The notes below the pieces were generated by a model. It was not told the origin of the DNA and made no database searches. It saw nothing but the letters and a program-made list of their open reading frames with translations. 12,192 bases of DNA from Smittium mucronatum (lineage: Eukaryota; Kickxellomycota; Harpellomycetes; Harpellales; Legeriomycetaceae), in NCBI GenBank assembly GCA_001953115.1, contig LSSL01001474.1:5483-17674 (forward strand), given 5' to 3'. Both the position numbers and the translations under genes were made by a program. Below are positions 8,513-12,192 of this stretch, piece by piece. Each line of letters starts with the position of its first letter. The stretch's first letter is position 1.

Positions 8513-10060
8513 CACCTTTATTGAGGTAAATCAAATAAATAATCGCGTCTATATCAGTAATTTATGGTCCTTTTTTACTTAATAGATATCCTTTTCTATC
8601 TTCATTATAATATGCAAAAATAATTTTTTCCCTTAACTATTCTTTAAGCATCTTTTTTATTAAGAATTACACCTTTTTCTTTGAAGAAGAACCTTTTTTT
8701 AATTATCCAGAAAATTGACATATTTCTCATTCTTTTTTAATATTTATTGAGCCCAAGGCTCAATATTAATGCCTTTATTTCCACTAAAAACAGATAAAAG
8801 AATTTAGTAAATTAATTTATTAGTATAAAAATTGATAAAAATAAAAATAATATAAATCCTTCCATCGGTAAATTGGTAATTGTTTAACTGATTTTAAAAA
8901 GTTCCTCCCAATAGTTTTAAAATCGTGTATTATATAAATTTTCTAACGCGATTTATAATTATTTAAATATTTTTTGGGGAGTTTTTTTTCAAAAAATTTT
9001 ATCAAAATAAGTCCACGGAGTAATTTTTTTTTATTTTGGTTAATTAATGTTGAAAGAAATTTTTAAAAAAATCGCAGTACCTAAACTAGATATTAATCAT
9101 ACGTGTTCCATATTGAAAGATGTTTTAATTTAATTTTAATAGCCACAAATAGGGAAAAAATCTAAAAGAGTAAAATTTAAATTTTAAAAGCCAAAAAATC
9201 ATCAAATAATTGCAGATATTTGTAAAAAATTTCAAAAAAAAAAAAACATTTTCTATTTGGTGGGGTTTTAATGTGTATTATTCATTAATAACTTTAGATA
9301 TAATAGGTCTCAAATTAAATAATTAAAATCAAAAACACAGTATACAATTTAAAAAAAAAGATATGTTTTAATTTTATTTTTAATTTATAAAAATTAAATT
9401 TTAAGGTTGAATTTTAAATCTAATATCAATAAAAAATTAAAAATATTAGAATTTTTTTTTTTACATTTTTGCTAAGAATTATATCTATTAAAATGTTTCG
9501 AAAGATTATGCACCAAATTCTCTGTCTTTTAACTATATTTTAAGTTCTAACCTCCACAAAAAACCTATCAATAAGTAACATTTCCAGTTTTTATTTAAAT
9601 AATACATACATATCCACATTTTTATTATTCATATAATTATAAATATCATATTCATGAAATTTAAATGATAATAATAAATATTTCCAATTTTATAAACCGG
9701 ATTTTTTTTTCGGATTCATATAGATTTTTTTTCTGAATAATTTTTAAATAATAGATTTAACATTTATCTAAGAAATTGATTTTATTTTTGGGATTCATTA
9801 TTCGATAATATATTTAAAAAAACAAATATAAGATTTTGATAAAAGTATTAAATTCCTAAATTTTACTATTTTTTTTTTACCTAACTACCGGCTGAGTAAA
9901 TATATTATATCACCATCTTTTTTAATAGTATTTTCCATACATTTTTCTATATAATACTATATATTTGAACGTTATGAATTAAAAATCATCAGAGAGCAAG
10001 ATTTATTCAAATAAACCAAATTCATTAGTCACATATAAGCTAATATATGATTTTTTAAAT
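8513..10060. other. AT-rich gene-free spacer
   Basis: No gene is supported. The first part (about 8530-8740) is pyrimidine-rich on the plus strand, with many TTTT and CTTTT blocks, which would suit either a 3' untranslated region after the 8288 open stretch or plain spacer. The remainder is ordinary A/T-run sequence, with A13 at 9234-9246 and the hairpin at 8745-8765. Confidence 0.65.
8745..8765. repeat. 9-bp perfect hairpin with CAA loop
   Basis: TATTGAGCC (8745-8753) and GGCTCAATA (8757-8765) are perfect reverse complements around a three-base loop. The stem has four G-C pairs, unusual in this background. It resembles a bacterial intrinsic terminator only in shape: there is no following T run, and the setting looks eukaryotic, so that reading is rejected. 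Confidence 0.55.
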
Positions 10061-10071
10061 AAGAGTCTAAT

Positions 10072-10131
10072 AATAGTCCACTTTACATTTTTATAAGGCT
10101 ATTAGACCACTTTAACCTTGATATTAAAGCT
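10072..10131 (+). repeat. Degenerate tandem duplication, ~29-31 bp unit
   Basis: TAG(T/A)CCACTTTA occurs at 10074-10085 and again at 10103-10114, 11 of 12 bases alike and 29 bases apart. Both copies end in an A-rich stretch followed by GCT. In addition GTCTAATA (10065-10072) is the reverse complement of TATTAGAC (10100-10107), so the left copy and its edge can also fold on themselves. Most likely an old local duplication. Confidence 0.35.
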
Positions 10132-11349
10132 TTTCGGATCTTAAAAGTACGTTCTTATTCAGATTGGTTATTTTGAGACTAGATTAATATTTGGAATGTG
10201 TGGAAACATTATTTTAACCTGGTTTTTTGATAATATACATAAAAAATTCTTTATTTCTCTTGATATTGAGTTTCTACTGAAAATTTTCTCTTTTTAGCGT
10301 AAAAATAACTTGACTCAGGTATTATTATTTTATATATAGTAAATAAATATAAACTAATGTATTTTTTCATATTTAATGCAAAATTATGAAAATTATTTTA
10401 AATTTTCTACTAACAGAGATTTTAAATTTATTAAAATGATATTAAGTATGAGATATCTACATTTATTTCAAAAGTTATCGACCGGTTTTTATTGAAAAGA
10501 AAATTATCGATTGTTAGATCCACTAAATTACCCATAAATTTCTAAAAATAAAATAAAATGATGAACGTTTTAATCTAGCTTTCAAATAAAATACCTAAAT
10601 AAACCAATGAAATCGATTATTATTACAGTTTTAGAATAATTTCATGTTTATCATTAATTTTTTTTTAAAAAAAACCTAAACAAATAAAACTTTTAATGCA
10701 TATAAAATAACCTCTTAATAAACTGTTTTTATTTACCTAAATATATTCAATTCTAATATAAATTTTTAAAAAAAATTCTTTTAATTATTTCCAATATTAT
10801 CTTTATTCATTTTATAGCCGTAATAGCTATTTTTTTCTGCGCATTATCGTCGATTTTAAATGCTATGAAGGAGATTTAGAAAATTCCAAGTTAGCCGTAA
10901 AAATATAGAAATAAGAAAGAAAAAAAAAGTTTTATGTCTGAAAAACTATTTTTGAACCGAGTTATTGGAGTGTTTTTTTCAAGAAAATATTTTGGAATGT
11001 TTATTAAATTTTCAATATAAACTAATAAATTGAGTTATAATTAAAATAAACCATGTTTGATTTTAAATTAAGGTTTTATTTTTATAAATATATTAGATAG
11101 TATAATGCTGCTATATCCATCACCGCCAGGTTTATTCAATATCCAACCAACTCATACCTTAATTCTATATGATATATTTAGTAAGCTCGAAACATACAAT
11201 TGAAAAAAAAAAAAATTACTCGATATAAACGCTTATAAGTATCCATAGCAGCACGATGTATAGAAGTTAAATTTATGAAAACATTTTTCAGTAATTAAAA
11301 TTTATGTTAAAAAAATTTTCTTTTAAAAAAAGACGAGTGATTTGTCTAG
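10132..11349. other. AT-rich gene-free spacer
   Basis: No gene, RNA or domain is seen. Slightly GC-richer words occur at 10812-10870 (including a small ATAGC/GCTAT inverted repeat) and 11104-11200, but every frame is interrupted. A13 occurs at 11203-11215. Confidence 0.65.
11106..11253. repeat. Loose 9-bp inverted repeat, 130-bp interior
   Basis: TGCTGCTAT (11106-11114) is the exact reverse complement of ATAGCAGCA (11245-11253). The interior is a somewhat GC-richer 130 bp with no open frame. A miniature inverted-repeat element would have such a shape, but no target-site duplication can be demonstrated and 9 bp is short, so chance remains quite possible. Confidence 0.2.
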
Positions 11350-11389
11350 AAAAAAAAAATCTTTTTTAAGGCCTCTATGTACTGAAAAT
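11350..11389 (+). repeat. Poly(A)-led dispersed repeat, copy 2 (partner at 4675)
   Basis: An A10 run, TCTTT, TTAAG, CCTCT, a variable base, TGTAC and A-rich sequence follow in the same order as at 4675-4722, with a shorter middle. Conserved order of GC-containing words over about 40 bases supports common origin. Confidence 0.4.
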
Positions 11390-11591
11390 TAAAACATGGT
11401 AAACTAAAATTAGATTTATTTGATTAATATTTCTGATTATTCTATTTATATATAAATATTTGGTTTTTAATAAAAACAATATAACTTTTTCTAATATAAT
11501 ACCAAGGCTCTCACTTGAAAACCATATTGGTGAAAAACTAGATTTATCCATAATCAACTTGCGATATATATTTTTTTATTTTATAAAAAAC

Positions 11592-11604
11592 GAATATTCT
11601 GGAA
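11592..11604. promoter_or_regulatory. Three-unit heat-shock-element-like motif
   Basis: GAA (11592-11594), TTC (11597-11599) and GAA (11602-11604) are spaced by exactly two bases, the minimal perfect arrangement for an HSF trimer. It is the second such array in the window, shorter than the one at 6636. Three units can arise by chance in AT-rich DNA, and no promoter is visible next to it. Confidence 0.25.
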
Positions 11605-11773
11605 TAAATTCACGTCTAATTAGAAGATTGTTTTTTGATTTTCAAATTTAAAATCAGTATAATAGGAGATAAAAAATAACCGCACATACTTGTAAGAGAT
11701 ATTTTAGTTATAAACCAATATTTATTCAATGGGTTTTCAAGTATGTAGAAATTTAGTATTCTAATAAGATATG

Positions 11774-11785
11774 TATATATATATA
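11774..11785 (+). repeat. (TA)6 microsatellite
   Basis: Six perfect TA units. A second tract of the same length lies 71 bases further on. Confidence 0.75.
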
Positions 11786-11856
11786 CCTTGCCATGTTATA
11801 TATAGTTTGTATAATTTTCAAAAGAGGCTATGGTAAGATTTCATTCGATAATCTAC

Positions 11857-11868
11857 TATATATATATA
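11857..11868 (+). repeat. (TA)6 microsatellite
   Basis: Six perfect TA units just outside the GC-richer island at the right edge; possibly a tail or flank of whatever element makes up that island. Confidence 0.75.
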
Positions 11869-11936
11869 TTTAAATTGTGAATTTTCGATAAAGTTTTCCT
11901 GGAAGCAGAGATTAGTGATTGTGGCTATTTCAAAGA

Positions 11937-11956
11937 GGGGAGGGAGGGAGGGGGGG
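11937..11956 (+). other. Canonical G-quadruplex motif
   Basis: Four G-tracts, G4-A-G3-A-G3-A-G7, are separated by single adenines. This satisfies the usual four-tract rule with one-base loops, the arrangement known to fold most stably. It lies in a pure-purine run (11932-11956), so the same segment is also a candidate for triplex or, on the C-rich strand, i-motif formation. It is the only such motif seen in the window. Confidence 0.7.
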
Positions 11957-12192
11957 TGATAAATTTCGGTAAAAAAAATGCGGCATTTTCCTCCCAATAT
12001 TCTAGCCTCCAAGCAATGGATTATCTCAGAGCCTACCAAGCTTATTTTATGAAATTCGTGCCAATCAGATCCAAAATTTAAAAGTGATTTAGTCATTTAT
12101 ACCAATAATAATAGATTTGGACTATACTCGGCAGAAAACATAAAGCCAGAAATCATCTTCCCTCGAAAAAGAAGCCTAAAAGTCGAATTAAG

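Larger units (their letters stand above)
11390..11890. other. AT-rich spacer with two (TA)6 tracts
   Basis: Two open frames of about 60 codons overlap on opposite strands (plus 11460-11651, minus 11375-11557), a typical chance pattern; neither has a recognisable domain. Two TA microsatellites and a three-unit heat-shock-like motif are listed separately. Confidence 0.6.
11818..12192 (-). pseudogene. Open minus-strand frame with one stop, in a GC-richer island; unknown, partial
   Basis: Read on the minus strand from the window edge, one frame is open for 31 codons (12192-12100), meets a single TAA at 12097-12099, and restarts at once with ATG (12094-12096) for 92 codons to about 11818. The block 11891-12192 has 114 G+C of 302 (38%), about twice the surroundings, and few A/T runs. 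The translation contains a fairly complex middle (GSDWHEF, then GSEIIHCLEARILGG) but no family I recognise. Alternatively the stop lies in an intron: GTATAA after TTATTATTG near 12102 resembles a donor, and a pyrimidine stretch with CACTAAT and TTCCAG near 11899-11920 resembles a branch site and acceptor. It may equally be noncoding repeat sequence. The feature continues beyond the window. Confidence 0.2.

Noticed and set aside
8745..8765. Bacterial rho-independent terminator.
   Set aside because: No T run follows the stem and the window has no bacterial genes; the setting is eukaryotic.
2309..9529. Exact 13-base match ATTCTCTGTCTTT at 2309-2321 and 9517-9529.
   Set aside because: Flanks do not align on either side, so it may be chance; it is weaker than the three pairs reported.
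11375..11651. Two ~60-codon frames on opposite strands.
   Set aside because: They overlap each other and part of the minus frame lies over a repeat copy (11350-11389). Chance frames.
1..12192. CRISPR array, tRNA or rRNA genes, telomeric repeats.
   Set aside because: No regularly spaced identical repeats, no cloverleaf with a GTTC-type T arm, no conserved rRNA blocks, and no TTAGG or TTAGGC tandem runs were found on either strand by eye.
1..12192. Reduced endosymbiont or organelle genome, suggested by the very low G+C.
   Set aside because: Such genomes are gene-dense, while no recognisable gene appears in 12 kb here.

Overview
The window looks like a gene-poor stretch of eukaryotic nuclear DNA, most likely from an invertebrate animal. 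Hand counts on sampled lines put G+C near 18-20%. A and T runs of 10-13 bases recur throughout, stops are dense in all six frames, and no tRNA, rRNA or convincing protein gene is visible in 12 kb. Such emptiness argues against a bacterial, phage or organelle genome. CpG is not depleted: 7 CpGs occur in the first 600 bases against about 6 expected, which suggests little CpG methylation. That fits many arthropods or nematodes but does not identify the organism. At this composition a stop is expected about every ten codons, so a handful of 60-90-codon open frames is expected by chance, and most of the open frames fit that.

Layout. Positions 1-6400 are AT-rich spacer, with a few diverged short repeats matching other parts of the window (47-81 with 5527-5560; 1456-1494 with 5959-5998; 4675-4722 with 11350-11389) and a C-tract cluster at 5632-5646. 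Positions 6403-6950 hold the densest structure: an interrupted hairpin, a five-unit heat-shock-element-like array with phased AATT tracts, three abutting Myb-core hexamers in alternating orientation, and an 18-bp perfect palindrome. Positions 6950-8287 are spacer with two hairpins. Positions 8288-8512 form a 75-codon open stretch of higher G+C right after a T-rich AG acceptor-like sequence, a weak candidate for a terminal exon. Positions 8513-11890 are mostly spacer again, with a 9-bp hairpin (8745-8765), a degenerate tandem duplication (10072-10131), a loose inverted repeat (11106-11253) and a three-unit heat-shock-like motif (11592-11604).

The right edge (about 11890-12192) is a clear compositional island, about 38% G+C. 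It carries a canonical G-quadruplex motif and, on the minus strand, an open frame reaching the window edge with a single in-frame stop. It is probably the end of a repeat, pseudogene or gene that continues to the right.

No operon, pathway or previously undescribed system can be assembled. The most testable observations are the 6403-6950 motif cluster and the right-edge island.
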